This document shows positions 24,047 through 32,129 of a stretch of DNA of 34,670 nucleotides, piece after piece. The translations under genes were made by a program, and so were the position numbers. Under the pieces are notes generated by a model. The model made no database searches. It was not told the DNA's origin and saw only the letters and a list, made by a program, of their open reading frames with translations. The stretch's first letter is position 1. Each line of letters opens with the position of its first letter. The stretch is from Prevotella sp. (GTDB lineage Bacteria; Bacteroidota; Bacteroidia; Bacteroidales; Bacteroidaceae), in NCBI GenBank assembly GCA_022788105.1, contig JALEVZ010000110.1, forward strand, positions 1-34,670, written 5' to 3'.

Positions 24047-24580
24047 ATGCAACGCATCATCATCATCGGCTACATGGGAGCCGGCAAGACCACCGTGGGC
24101 AAGGCTCTCGCCAAAGCCCTCGGCCTTGACTTCTACGACCTCGACTGGTATATCGAAAGCCGCATGCACAAGACGGTGAAGCAGATATTCGACGAACAGG
24201 GCGAAGAAGGATTCCGACGCATCGAACACAACATGCTGCACGAAGTGGCAGAGTTTGAAGACGTCATCATCAGCTGCGGCGGAGGAACGCCTTGTTTCTT
24301 CGACAACATGGATTATATGAACCGTCAAGGCGACACCATCTACCTCAAATCCACACCCGAAGTGCTGCACAAACACCTACAGATGGGCAAGACCGTGCGG
24401 CCACTGCTTCTCAACAAGACTGCCGACGAGGTGAAAGCGTTTATCACAGAGCAGCTGTCGCAACGCGAACCCTACTACCTGAAGGCGCAACACATCGTAG
24501 ACGTCAATCTGCTCGACACCTACGACAAGATAAAACTGACGGTGGAGGCAATCGAAAACGCAGTCAACGGTAAGCAGTAA
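24047..24580 (+). CDS. aroK: Shikimate kinase, 177 aa
   Basis: It phosphorylates shikimate at the 3-OH with ATP in the aromatic amino acid pathway. The Walker A motif is GYMGAGKTT (8-16); DLDWYIE (31-37) holds the shikimate-binding Asp33; GFRRIE (55-60) holds the conserved Arg57; SCGGGTP (77-83) is the third signature. The lid contains RPLL (near 124-127). The length is that of the family. It lies 9 nt after the topA stop and so is probably cotranscribed with it. A 22-bp repeat array begins 5 nt after its stop. Confidence 0.96.
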   Translation: MQRIIIIGYMGAGKTTVGKALAKALGLDFYDLDWYIESRMHKTVKQIFDEQGEEGFRRIEHNMLHEVAEFEDVIISCGGGTPCFFDNMDYMNRQGDTIYLKSTPEVLHKHLQMGKTVRPLLLNKTADEVKAFITEQLSQREPYYLKAQHIVDVNLLDTYDKIKLTVEAIENAVNGKQ

Positions 24581-24585
24581 AAGGC

Positions 24586-24693
24586 TTCGCGCAGACAGTC
24601 TTTAGCCTTCGCGCAGACAGTCTTTAGCCTTCGCGCGAGCGGCAGTAGTCCGCTATGCGAGCCGCTGACAGCCTTCGCGCGAACCGCCCACGG
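24586..24693. repeat. Tandem array, 22-bp period, 2 perfect and about 2 decayed units
   Basis: Units at 24586 and 24608 are identical (TTCGCGCAGACAGTCTTTAG plus CC). A third at 24630 starts TTCGCGCGAGCGGCAGTAGT, and a further fragment (TTCGCGCGAACC) lies near 24674. The array separates aroK from speA. Confidence 0.9.
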
Positions 24694-24763
24694 CAGCAGG
24701 CACCCAGCAAACAAAACATTTTATTAAGTAATATAGCCCCTTAACTCCCATTAAAAAGAATAA

Positions 24764-26656
24764 ATGAAGAAATGGACCATTGAGGACTCCCGCGAACTCT
24801 ACAACATAAACGGGTGGGGAACGTCCTACTTCGGAATCAACGACAAGGGCGACATCTACGTCACTCCCTGCAAAGACAACACGGAGATAGACCTCCGCGA
24901 CGTGATGGACGAACTGGCATTGCGCGACGTCACGCCGCCAGTGCTACTGCGATTCCCCGACATCCTCGACAACCGCATTGAGAAAACATCGAGCTGCTTC
25001 CAGAAGGCGGCAGAGCAATACGGCTACAAAGCCGAGAACTTCATTATCTACCCCATCAAGGTGAACCAAATGCAGCCCGTCGTAGAAGAGATTATCTCAC
25101 ACGGCAGGAAGTTCAACCTCGGACTGGAGTGCGGCTCCAAGCCAGAGCTGCATGCCGTCATTGCTGTGCAGTGTCAGAGCGATTCTATCATCGTGTGCAA
25201 TGGCTACAAAGACCAAAGCTACATAGAACTGGCGCTGCTCGCACAGAAAATGGGTAAGCGAATATTCATCGTCGTGGAGAAACTAAACGAGCTTGACATC
25301 ATAGCCAAAGCGGCAAAGAAGCTCGGAGTGAAGCCCAACCTCGGCATACGAATAAAGCTCGCGTCAAGCGGCAGCGGCAAATGGCAGGAGAGCGGAGGCG
25401 ACGCATCGAAGTTTGGACTGACCTCCAGCGAGCTGCTACAGGCGCTAAACATGCTCGACGAGAAGGGACTGCACGACTCACTGCGACTCATCCACTTCCA
25501 CATCGGCAGCCAAATAACGAAAATCAGACGCATACAGACAGCGCTCAGAGAGGCAGCACAGTTCTACGTGCAGCTGCACAAGATGGGCTACAACGTCGAC
25601 TTCGTGGACTGTGGAGGCGGACTCGGCGTCGACTACGACGGCACACGATCGTCAAACAGCGAGAGTTCGGTCAACTACTCCATACAGGAATATGTCAACG
25701 ACTGCATCTACACATTCGTCGACGCAGCAGACAAGAACGACATCTCACATCCTAACCTCATCACCGAGAGCGGACGATCGCTATCCGCACACCACTCCGT
25801 GCTCGTCATCGACGTGCTCGAGACAGCGTCGCTGCCCGAGATGCGCGAGGAGTTTGAGCCCGCCGACGGCGACCACCAGCTCGTGAAAGACCTCTACGAG
25901 ATATGGGACAATCTCAACACACGCACCATGCTCGAAGACTGGCACGACGCGGAGCAGATACGAGAAGAGGCGCTCGACCTGTTCTCACACGGCATAGTGG
26001 ACCTCCGAACACGTGCGGAGATAGAGAGCATGTACTGGAGTGTGTGCCGCGAAGTAAACAATCTGGCAAAGCAGATGAAGCATGCGCCCGACGAACTGAA
26101 GGGGCTTGACAAGCTGCTCGCAGACAAATATTTCTGCAACTTCTCACTTTTCCAGTCGCTACCCGACTCTTGGGCGATAGACCAACTATTCCCCATCATA
26201 CCGCTGCAACGACTCGGAGAGCGCCCCACACGCAACTGTACAATACAGGACATCACCTGCGACTCTGACGGAAAGATTGCTAACTTTGTGACCAACCGCA
26301 ACATCTCGCACTGCCTGCCCGTTCACGCGCTGAAGAAGAACGAGCCTTACTACCTCGGCGTGTTCCTCGTTGGAGCATACCAGGAGATTCTCGGCGACAT
26401 GCACAACCTCTTCGGCGACACCAACGCCGTACACATCAGCGTGAAAGATAACCACTACCACATCGACCAGATATTCGACGGCGAGACCGTGGAGGAGGTG
26501 CTCGACTACGTGCAGTACAACCCCAAGAAACTCGTGCGACAGCTAGAAATATGGGTGACGAAGAGCGTCAAAGCAGGCAAAATATCGCTCGAAGAGGGTA
26601 AGGAGTTTCTTAGCAACTACCGCTCGGGACTCTATGGATACACTTATCTGGAATAA
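24764..26656 (+). CDS. speA: Biosynthetic arginine decarboxylase, 630 aa
   Basis: PLP enzyme that converts arginine to agmatine, the first step of polyamine synthesis from arginine. The N-terminus MKKWTIEDSRELYNINGWG is typical of SpeA. The PLP lysine is Lys99 in YPIKVNQ. FHIGSQ and DCGGGLGVDYDG line the barrel site, and ESGRSLSAHH is also present. The C-terminal half carries RPTRNCTIQDITCDSDGKI with the Cys-x-Ser/Asp substrate region, then FLVGAYQEILGDMHNLFGD. The length of 630 matches the family. The start is fixed by the conserved N-terminus. argB follows 5 nt after the stop, so arginine synthesis and use are transcribed together. No clear promoter box was found ahead of it. Confidence 0.98.
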   Translation: MKKWTIEDSRELYNINGWGTSYFGINDKGDIYVTPCKDNTEIDLRDVMDELALRDVTPPVLLRFPDILDNRIEKTSSCFQKAAEQYGYKAENFIIYPIKVNQMQPVVEEIISHGRKFNLGLECGSKPELHAVIAVQCQSDSIIVCNGYKDQSYIELALLAQKMGKRIFIVVEKLNELDIIAKAAKKLGVKPNLGIRIKLASSGSGKWQESGGDASKFGLTSSELLQALNMLDEKGLHDSLRLIHFHIGSQITKIRRIQTALREAAQFYVQLHKMGYNVDFVDCGGGLGVDYDGTRSSNSESSVNYSIQEYVNDCIYTFVDAADKNDISHPNLITESGRSLSAHHSVLVIDVLETASLPEMREEFEPADGDHQLVKDLYEIWDNLNTRTMLEDWHDAEQIREEALDLFSHGIVDLRTRAEIESMYWSVCREVNNLAKQMKHAPDELKGLDKLLADKYFCNFSLFQSLPDSWAIDQLFPIIPLQRLGERPTRNCTIQDITCDSDGKIANFVTNRNISHCLPVHALKKNEPYYLGVFLVGAYQEILGDMHNLFGDTNAVHISVKDNHYHIDQIFDGETVEEVLDYVQYNPKKLVRQLEIWVTKSVKAGKISLEEGKEFLSNYRSGLYGYTYLE

Positions 26657-26661
26657 AAAAG

Positions 26662-27516
26662 ATGACAAAAGACACTGAAACACTCAAGCATAGCGCCACA
26701 CTCCACACGGAGGAGGTTAAAGAGCCGCGCGCAACGCAGCGAAAAGAAAAGGCGTTCGTGGTCAAAGTAGGCGGCGCCGTGGTAGAAGACGAGGCGCAAC
26801 TCGCACGACTTATCAGCGACTTCTCTGCTCTGCCAGGGCGTAAAGTGCTGGTCCACGGCGGCGGACGACGTGCTACCAAAGTGGCGGCAGCGCTCGGAAT
26901 AGAAAGCCAAATGGTGGGCGGGCGACGCATCACCGACGCCGATATGCTCGATGTAGTGACCATGGTCTACGGCGGACTCGTCAATAAAAACATCGTGGCA
27001 CAGCTCCAGGCTGCCGGCGTCAACGCCCTCGGCCTCACGGGAGCAGACATCGACGTCATACGCTCGCATAAACGACCACTGAAAGACGGCATAGACTTCG
27101 GCTTCGTAGGCGACGTCGACCGCGCCAACGGACGCATGCTCAGCACACTCATCGAGGAAGGCATAACACCCGTCATGGCACCCCTCACACACGACGGCGA
27201 GGGCCACATGCTCAACACAAACGCCGACACCATAGCCGCCACCACAGCCATAGCGCTCGCGCCCTACTACGACGTGACACTCGTCTACTGCTTTGAAAAG
27301 CCCGGCGTGCTGGCCTGTCCCGACGACGACACATCTGTCATCGACACCATAACACACTCCGACTTCACACGCCTCACCGCCGATGGCACCATCGCCGGAG
27401 GCATGATTCCGAAGATAGAAAACGCCCTCGACGCCATAGACCAGGGCGTGAGCCAAGTGCTCATCACCAAAGCCGACGCCATAGGACAAGAGGGAAAGGG
27501 CACCACAGTAAAGTAA
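26662..27516 (+). CDS. argB: Acetylglutamate kinase (ArgB), 284 aa
   Basis: Amino-acid kinase of arginine synthesis: phosphorylates N-acetyl-L-glutamate (in some Bacteroides the pathway uses succinylated intermediates, so the acyl group is uncertain). Motifs: KVGGAVVED, LVHGGGRRATKVAAALG, MVYGGLVNKNIVAQLQ, LTGADIDVIRS, MLNTNADTIAA, GGMIPKIENALDAI. The first 30 residues (MTKDTETLKHSATLHTEEVK and onward) are a polar extension not usual for Bacteroidota ArgB. The only in-frame alternative start, a GTG close to the KVGG motif, would cut into the first strand, so ATG 26662 is kept; its 5-nt spacing from speA supports this. Confidence 0.95.
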   Translation: MTKDTETLKHSATLHTEEVKEPRATQRKEKAFVVKVGGAVVEDEAQLARLISDFSALPGRKVLVHGGGRRATKVAAALGIESQMVGGRRITDADMLDVVTMVYGGLVNKNIVAQLQAAGVNALGLTGADIDVIRSHKRPLKDGIDFGFVGDVDRANGRMLSTLIEEGITPVMAPLTHDGEGHMLNTNADTIAATTAIALAPYYDVTLVYCFEKPGVLACPDDDTSVIDTITHSDFTRLTADGTIAGGMIPKIENALDAIDQGVSQVLITKADAIGQEGKGTTVK

Positions 27517-27578
27517 AGAGGCTTCTAAAAAGTCTTCATCCGCCCAACAAAGAGGCAGCCCCAACACCCTATTTAGTG

Positions 27579-27592
27579 TTAACGACAGTTAA
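27579..27592. promoter_or_regulatory. TTAAC inverted repeat upstream of the ECF sigma gene
   Basis: TTAACGACAGTTAA, a palindrome of TTAAC and GTTAA with a 4-nt centre, lies 17 nt before the -7-like box. A similar sequence lies at 9729-9742. It might be an operator or an autoregulated sigma site; this is inference. Confidence 0.3.
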
Positions 27593-27608
27593 AAGCATAG
27601 ACATTCTG

Positions 27609-27616
27609 TAACTTTT
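27609..27616 (+). promoter_or_regulatory. Possible -7 box of the ECF sigma gene
   Basis: TAACTTTT matches TAnnTTTG except for the last base, 31 nt before the ATG at 27648. No clear -33 element. Confidence 0.35.
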
Positions 27617-27647
27617 CCACGACTTATCCGTCAACCATATAGAAGCG

Positions 27648-28163
27648 ATGATAAAACAAGTGAGTTTCCGCAACGATGTGCTTCCGCTAAAGAACGCTCT
27701 TTACCGGCTCGCCCTACGCATAACGCTCAATAGCGCTGAGGCCGAGGACATCGTGCAAGACACGCTGATAAAAGTCTGGAACAAACGCGAAAGCTGGGCA
27801 GAGATAGACTCAATCGAGGCTTTCAGCATGACCATCTGCCGCAATCTGGCGCTCGACCGCATCGACCGGCGAGGAAGCCACAACGCATCCATCGACGAGC
27901 AAGGCATAGACAGCCAAGACAGCGCTGCCACACCGCTTGAGCAAACACAGCAACGCGACAGCGTGGCGCTCGTCAGACAAATCATCGACTCACTGCCTGT
28001 AAACCAACGTATGTGCATACAGCTGCGCGACTTCGAGGGTAAAACCTACAAGGAGATAGCCGCAGCACTCGACATGACAGACGAACAGGTGAAGATAAAC
28101 ATCTTCCGAGCCAGGCAGACAATAAAACAACGATTCACCCAAATAGACGGATATGGACTATAA
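27648..28163 (+). CDS. ECF RNA polymerase sigma factor, 171 aa
   Basis: Sigma-70 family factor with only regions 2 and 4. Region 2 (residues about 13-77) holds LYRLALRITLNSAEAEDIVQD, TLIKVW and SMTICRNLALDRI. The linker is rich in Asp, Ser and Gln. Region 4 (about 110-165) holds LPVNQRMCIQLRDFEGKTYKEI and a helix-turn-helix AAALDMTDEQVKINIFRAR. The start is ATG 27648. Its last 11 nt overlap the next gene, which encodes a small single-pass membrane protein. That arrangement fits a sigma/anti-sigma pair. The signal and target genes are unknown. Confidence 0.95.
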   Translation: MIKQVSFRNDVLPLKNALYRLALRITLNSAEAEDIVQDTLIKVWNKRESWAEIDSIEAFSMTICRNLALDRIDRRGSHNASIDEQGIDSQDSAATPLEQTQQRDSVALVRQIIDSLPVNQRMCIQLRDFEGKTYKEIAAALDMTDEQVKINIFRARQTIKQRFTQIDGYGL

Positions 28164-28647
28164 ATACATAACACAACTGCTGGAACGCTACTGGCAAGCG
28201 GAGACCACCGTGGAGGAAGAAAACATCCTGCGCGCCTTCTTCAGCCAGACAAGCATACCAGAGGAGCTGGAGCAGTACCGCTGCCTGTTCCTCTACGAGG
28301 CAACACAGTCCAAGACCGACACGCTGGGCAGCGACTTCGACAGCCGCATGCTCGCACTCGTGGGAGAAGAAGAGAGCGACGGAGTGAAGGTGAAAGCCCA
28401 CCGCATCACGTTCAAAGAGCGCCTCTACCCGCTGTTCAAGGCAGCAGCCATCGTGGCGATAATACTGACCCTCGGCAACGCGGCACAGTTCTCTTTCAAC
28501 GGCGAGGCCGACAGCACAGCACCCGCACCCTACCACACCGTACACGGCACATCAGTAGCCTACAACGACTCGGCAACCATCGACACGCTCCTGCAGCGCA
28601 GCATGGACACCTCTTCGCTAGTAGACAACAGCGAGCTGGTGAAGTAA
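28153..28647 (+). CDS. Small single-pass membrane protein coupled to the ECF sigma gene, 164 aa (putative anti-sigma role)
   Basis: ATG 28153 lies inside the last codons of the sigma gene (11-nt overlap, different frame). Residues 1-90 are cytoplasmic and acidic (MDYKYITQLLERYWQAETTV, EEENILRAFFSQ), with the helical start often seen in this Bacteroidota family. A membrane helix covers about residues 94-112 (FKAAAIVAIILTLGNAAQF). The last 50 residues are polar and periplasmic. Layout and coupling are those of anti-sigma regulators, but I see no zinc-binding HxxxCxxC motif, so the role is inferred from context only. A strong hairpin at 28811-28842 closes the unit. Confidence 0.88.
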   Translation: MDYKYITQLLERYWQAETTVEEENILRAFFSQTSIPEELEQYRCLFLYEATQSKTDTLGSDFDSRMLALVGEEESDGVKVKAHRITFKERLYPLFKAAAIVAIILTLGNAAQFSFNGEADSTAPAPYHTVHGTSVAYNDSATIDTLLQRSMDTSSLVDNSELVK

Positions 28648-28810
28648 ACCTCCAGCGCCGACGACACGAAAGACACACCCCCACTGAATAAGACAATTTC
28701 TATGCTTTCTATAAAAAATCAGATTTAGTAAATAAATCGTGTTTAGTAAAACAACAATCGAAACTGTGAAGTTTCAAAGTTCTCTCAAATTTTTCATAAC
28801 ATACTAATGC

Positions 28811-28842
28811 AAACGGCTGTCCGACAACCTGGACAGCCGTTT
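28811..28842 (+). terminator. Hairpin after the ECF sigma operon
   Basis: A perfect 12-bp stem (AAACGGCTGTCC, complement at 28831-28842) with an 8-nt loop. The flank CTGTTTAC is only weakly T-rich. It lies 163 nt after the last stop. The stretch 28648-28810 is AT-rich, with two copies of TTTAGTAAA near 28723 and 28742, and holds no gene. The remaining part of the gap up to 29377 holds the terminator, hairpins and repeat array of the opposite operon. Confidence 0.7.
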
Positions 28843-28999
28843 CTGTTTACACACCACCGCAACGCCGCGCGACGGCATACGAGACTCCCCCAGCAAGCAC
28901 ATTCTTGCGAAATACGTCCGCCTGCCTCATAACTTCTTAGTTGCTGTTAGTTCATAATTAAACACTGGCGATGTAGGACTGACCGCCCCATGATGGCAT

Positions 29000-29034
29000 A
29001 AAAAAAGAACGGACTGCCAATCACTGGCAACCCG
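29000..29034 (-). terminator. Terminator of the SusC/SusD/lipoprotein operon
   Basis: On the minus strand CGGGTTGCCA, a 5-nt loop and TGGCAGTCCG form a 10-bp stem with two G-T wobbles, then TTCTTTTTTT. It lies 344 nt past the lipoprotein stop, so the operon has a long 3' untranslated region with a further small hairpin at 29060-29077. Confidence 0.8.
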
Positions 29035-29126
29035 CCCTCAAATCATTATTTAGAAGAAATATTCAGAGTGCTGAATAATAATTGTTATCCTTCTATACTT
29101 AAACTTAATATGTATGCTATGTAAAC

Positions 29127-29345
29127 GTCATTCGTGAGCCGTATAAGCGCCATTCGTGAGCCGTGGGAGCTTTGTCCATATATCATGGAGAGATTATCCA
29201 CACGCCGTGCAAACGTGCCTCACGCGGCACGATAGCACCATTGTAGTGCAACCCAGCCGCTGCTACGATAGAGAGCAGCCGCTGCTACGGTTAAGAGAAC
29301 TGGCGCTGCTACGGTTAAGAGAGCTGGCGCCATTGTGGTGCAAGG
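29127..29345. repeat. Tandem array, 22-24-bp period, several unit types
   Basis: Clear units: 29127 and 29149 (CATTCGTGAGCCGT core, 22 bp apart); 29258, 29280 and 29304 (CGCTGCTACG core, 22 and 24 bp apart); and a CCATTGTAGTGCAA / CCATTGTGGTGCAA pair before and after them. The stretch between can be divided into 22-bp steps with little sequence likeness. It lies inside the 3' region of the SusC/SusD operon. Confidence 0.85.
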
Positions 29346-29366
29346 CAGGCGCGTTGCGCCTGTCTT
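29342..29366 (-). other. Stem-loop directly after the lipoprotein stop codon
   Basis: AAGGCAGGCGC (29342-29352), a 3-nt loop and GCGCCTGTCTT (29356-29366) form an 11-bp stem with one wobble. It starts 11 nt past the stop of the minus-strand gene. There is no T run, so it is more likely an mRNA-stabilising hairpin than a terminator. Confidence 0.55.
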
Positions 29367-29377
29367 GCTTATCGCGT

Positions 29378-30220
29378 TTAGTTGTTAGGCACAAACTTGT
29401 CATACTTCAACTCCGAAATATTGCCTGCTGCTACAGAGTAAACGGTGCAGATAAAGAGGCTGTTGTCGGCGTAGATGCCGTTGTCGGGATAGTCTGCCGA
29501 GTAGTTGGTGTAGGCATCGGCCATGTAGACTGTGCCGTATGTCTTGTAAGTGAGACCTGTCGAGAACTTGGGCACCAAGATGTAGTTGAACGCATTGCCT
29601 TCCTCATCGGTGCTTCCGCTCTTAGCTTTCTTAAACTTCACGTTGTAGCCCTGTCCGTAGACGTTTTTGATGCGGTAGCTTGAAGGATTGTTGGCATCGA
29701 CGTCGAGCTCACAGTCAACCGACTCCTTGCCCATTATGCCTGCAATCACAGAGCAGAATTTATATTTTCCGTCACACACCTTGTTCCATGTTATGCCGTT
29801 GAACGACACGCTGTCGGCAGACTGTACCTGACCGTTGGCGTTGACAGCCACCACGGTGGCCATGTATTCGCCCTTCAGTCCGTAGAACAAGGTGTCTACT
29901 TCTGACCGTCCAGCTACGCCTTTCACCACTCCGCCGTTCTTCACCACGTAGTCGTTGTAAGCGTCTTTGCCCATCTCGGCTACGTGCTTAGAGAAGTCGG
30001 CGTGCTTCTCGAGCAGTATATACGCGCTCTGTGTAGCAGAGTTTGTTGACACACGCACCATGAAGTCGGCGTCGGCATCGAGCGGAGGAGCCACGCTGTA
30101 GGTGTTGGTCATGACATAAGCCTTTGAGTCGCCGCCTGGCACTGTGCCCTCATCAGCCGAACACGACGTCATGAGTACCGCAGCAGCGGCTGCCATCATT
30201 CCTATAATATATTTTTTCAT
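29378..30220 (-). CDS. Surface lipoprotein next to SusD (putative glycan-binding protein), 280 aa
   Basis: Lipoprotein signal MKKYIIGMMAAAAAVLMTSC with the lipidated Cys at residue 20. After it come acidic residues (SADEG), which in Bacteroidota often mark export to the cell surface. The rest is beta-rich: an N-terminal Ig-like part (TNTYSVAPPLDADADFMVRV) and a C-terminal part (NGITWNKVCDGKYKFCSVIAG and onward), and I cannot assign it to a precise family. Its place as the third gene after susC and susD is that of SusE/SusF-like surface glycan-binding proteins, so that role is inferred from context. The intergenic gap to susD is 111 nt with no terminator. Confidence 0.85.
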   Translation of the reverse strand: MKKYIIGMMAAAAAVLMTSCSADEGTVPGGDSKAYVMTNTYSVAPPLDADADFMVRVSTNSATQSAYILLEKHADFSKHVAEMGKDAYNDYVVKNGGVVKGVAGRSEVDTLFYGLKGEYMATVVAVNANGQVQSADSVSFNGITWNKVCDGKYKFCSVIAGIMGKESVDCELDVDANNPSSYRIKNVYGQGYNVKFKKAKSGSTDEEGNAFNYILVPKFSTGLTYKTYGTVYMADAYTNYSADYPDNGIYADNSLFICTVYSVAAGNISELKYDKFVPNN

Positions 30221-30331
30221 CGTTGTCTTTATTATGCGTTGTTTAGACTATTTGTTAGTTCTCGCGCCGTGCGTCAGCCCTGCCGACGAGTAGTGTCGGC
30301 ACTGGGGCTGTGCGCTTGGCTACGTGTTGTG

Positions 30332-32014
30332 TTACCACACAAACTTCTGAGAGTTGCCTGAAGGTGCCGACGGTGTCGGGTTGTTGGTACAAGCGGTGTT
30401 GTAGTTGCACTCGCCGTTGGTGATGCACCAGTTCATCCAATTTGGCGTTGTGGTGGTGTTCCACTGGTAACCGTCAACGTGGTTGGTGCCCTCATAGCTA
30501 CGGATGATGCCCTTCTGCAGGCGCTTGATGTCATACATCGACAGACCCTCGCCCCAGAACTCTACGCGGCGCTGCCACCATATCTCGTTCTGGAAGGCAG
30601 AGGTAGCGGTGTTGCCGTATGCCTCGTTGTGCTTGCCATACTCGTAGCTGGCATCGCGCTGCTTGGCGAAGGCGGTGAGCAGAGAGATGCCCTCAGCCTG
30701 ACGGCCGCTCTGCATGCCTACAGCCTCAGCCTCGATGAGCTTCATCTCCTCAACACGCATGAGAGGCACAGCCACGCAGAAGCCCACATACTTGTCATAA
30801 CGGCCCTGTGAGCCGCCTGTTGAACGGAACTTAACCTCCAGACCACCGAACTTAGGCTTGTTCATGGCGAGCAGCTCGGGGTTCTGTGTGTTGGCGCTGA
30901 GGATAGAGTAAAGCTCCTCTTCTGACGCAGCATCGTCGGCAGAGAAGTCAACGAAACACTTCTTACGGCAGTCGGTTGCAGGTATTGTCTCGTAGAGGTG
31001 ACGGTCTATGAAGAGCGGATAGCCATAGTTGGCAGCATAGCCGCAGCTTTTTTTAGGATCGTCGAGCATGCCGTTCTCGGTAATCATCTTTGAGCCCCAT
31101 GACGAGTCGCCGTCGTTAAGCTTGATGTTGTCGTCGGTTGCCTTATACTGCACGCAGAACATCCACGCGTCGTTAGGTGTGTTGAAGCCCGTCTCGTAGT
31201 CGGTGTACTGTGCGCCCGTCATCACGCTGTAGCCAGCCATGGCGAGCTTGGCATACTTCTCGGCGTTTGGCCAATCCTCCATGGTGAGGTAGGCGCGAGC
31301 CTTCAGACCATACACCACGCTGAGGTCGGGAGTGGTCTTGTCAGAACGCTGATAGTCGGCGAGATATTTCTCTGCCTGGTCAAGGTCGGAGAGGATGAAG
31401 GCGAAGGCAGCCTCATTGGTCATACGCGGGTTCTTCGTGATGTCGGCTGCGTCGACCTCCGTGACCATAGGCACGGTCTCGGCCTGCTTGTTCTTGGCGT
31501 AGGTCTCGGCACCGTAAGTGCGCACGAGGTCAAGATAATACATTGCGCGGAGAGCATAAGCCATGCCCACACCTGTGTAATGGTTCTCTGACACGTTCTC
31601 GCCGCCGTAGCTCTTGAGCACGTTGTTGCAGCTCTTTATCCAACCATAGTAGTAGGTCCAAGGCATCTGGCAGGCTCCATACTGCGGGCCGAGGGCCACG
31701 CTGGCAGTATATTGAGTGGCGAACCACTCGCTTCCCGATGCGTCTGTCGGTGCGATGTCCTGACCCATCATGTCGCGCTTGATCATCATGGAAGGATAGC
31801 CGAAGTCGTCGGCATCGTATTCATCACTATAGATAAATGTTCCGGTAAGAGTTGATGTGAGACCGCTCACAAGCGACTCATAGGCTGTCGGTGCCTGTGC
31901 TACCTGATCGCCAGATGCATAGCCTTTTGACGGCTCATACTCCTCAATACAGCTTGTCATCGAGGTAGAGACCACCAGAGCGGCGGCAGCCAAAGCTAAT
32001 ATATTTTTGTTCAT
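30332..32014 (-). CDS. SusD/RagB family glycan-binding lipoprotein, 560 aa
   Basis: The outer-surface partner of the SusC transporter; it binds the oligosaccharide and closes over the SusC barrel. The signal is MNKNILALAAAALVVSTSMT with the lipid Cys at residue 22 (TSC), then acidic IEEYEPS. Helical TPR-like repeats follow (YALRAMYYLDLVRTYGAETY, AFAFILSDLDQAEKYLADYQ, VYGLKARAYLTMEDWPNAEK). The C-terminal RagB/SusD region has VPLMRVEEMKLIEAEA, then WWQRRVEFWGEGLSMYDIKR. The length is typical. Start ATG 32014 (minus strand). It lies 115 nt after the susC stop. No glycan can be named from the sequence alone. Confidence 0.97.
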   Translation of the reverse strand: MNKNILALAAAALVVSTSMTSCIEEYEPSKGYASGDQVAQAPTAYESLVSGLTSTLTGTFIYSDEYDADDFGYPSMMIKRDMMGQDIAPTDASGSEWFATQYTASVALGPQYGACQMPWTYYYGWIKSCNNVLKSYGGENVSENHYTGVGMAYALRAMYYLDLVRTYGAETYAKNKQAETVPMVTEVDAADITKNPRMTNEAAFAFILSDLDQAEKYLADYQRSDKTTPDLSVVYGLKARAYLTMEDWPNAEKYAKLAMAGYSVMTGAQYTDYETGFNTPNDAWMFCVQYKATDDNIKLNDGDSSWGSKMITENGMLDDPKKSCGYAANYGYPLFIDRHLYETIPATDCRKKCFVDFSADDAASEEELYSILSANTQNPELLAMNKPKFGGLEVKFRSTGGSQGRYDKYVGFCVAVPLMRVEEMKLIEAEAVGMQSGRQAEGISLLTAFAKQRDASYEYGKHNEAYGNTATSAFQNEIWWQRRVEFWGEGLSMYDIKRLQKGIIRSYEGTNHVDGYQWNTTTTPNWMNWCITNGECNYNTACTNNPTPSAPSGNSQKFVW

Positions 32015-32129
32015 ATCGTGAATTCGTTTTTTTTGTTTTTATTGTTTTGCAAGACAAGAAATACTTGCTTTCTGTAACGAGCAGACAAGTAACAAGAAGC
32101 GTTGCTTGCCGCTCGTCAACAGCTATACA

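Noticed and set aside
29127..29345. A CRISPR array
   Set aside because: Units of 22-24 bp follow each other without constant repeats separated by unique spacers, and no cas genes are in the window. The same applies to the other arrays.
29156..29683. A 175-codon plus-strand frame across the repeat array and the lipoprotein gene
   Set aside because: It is antisense to the lipoprotein in half its length and translates the repeat array in the rest; no start context or family motif.
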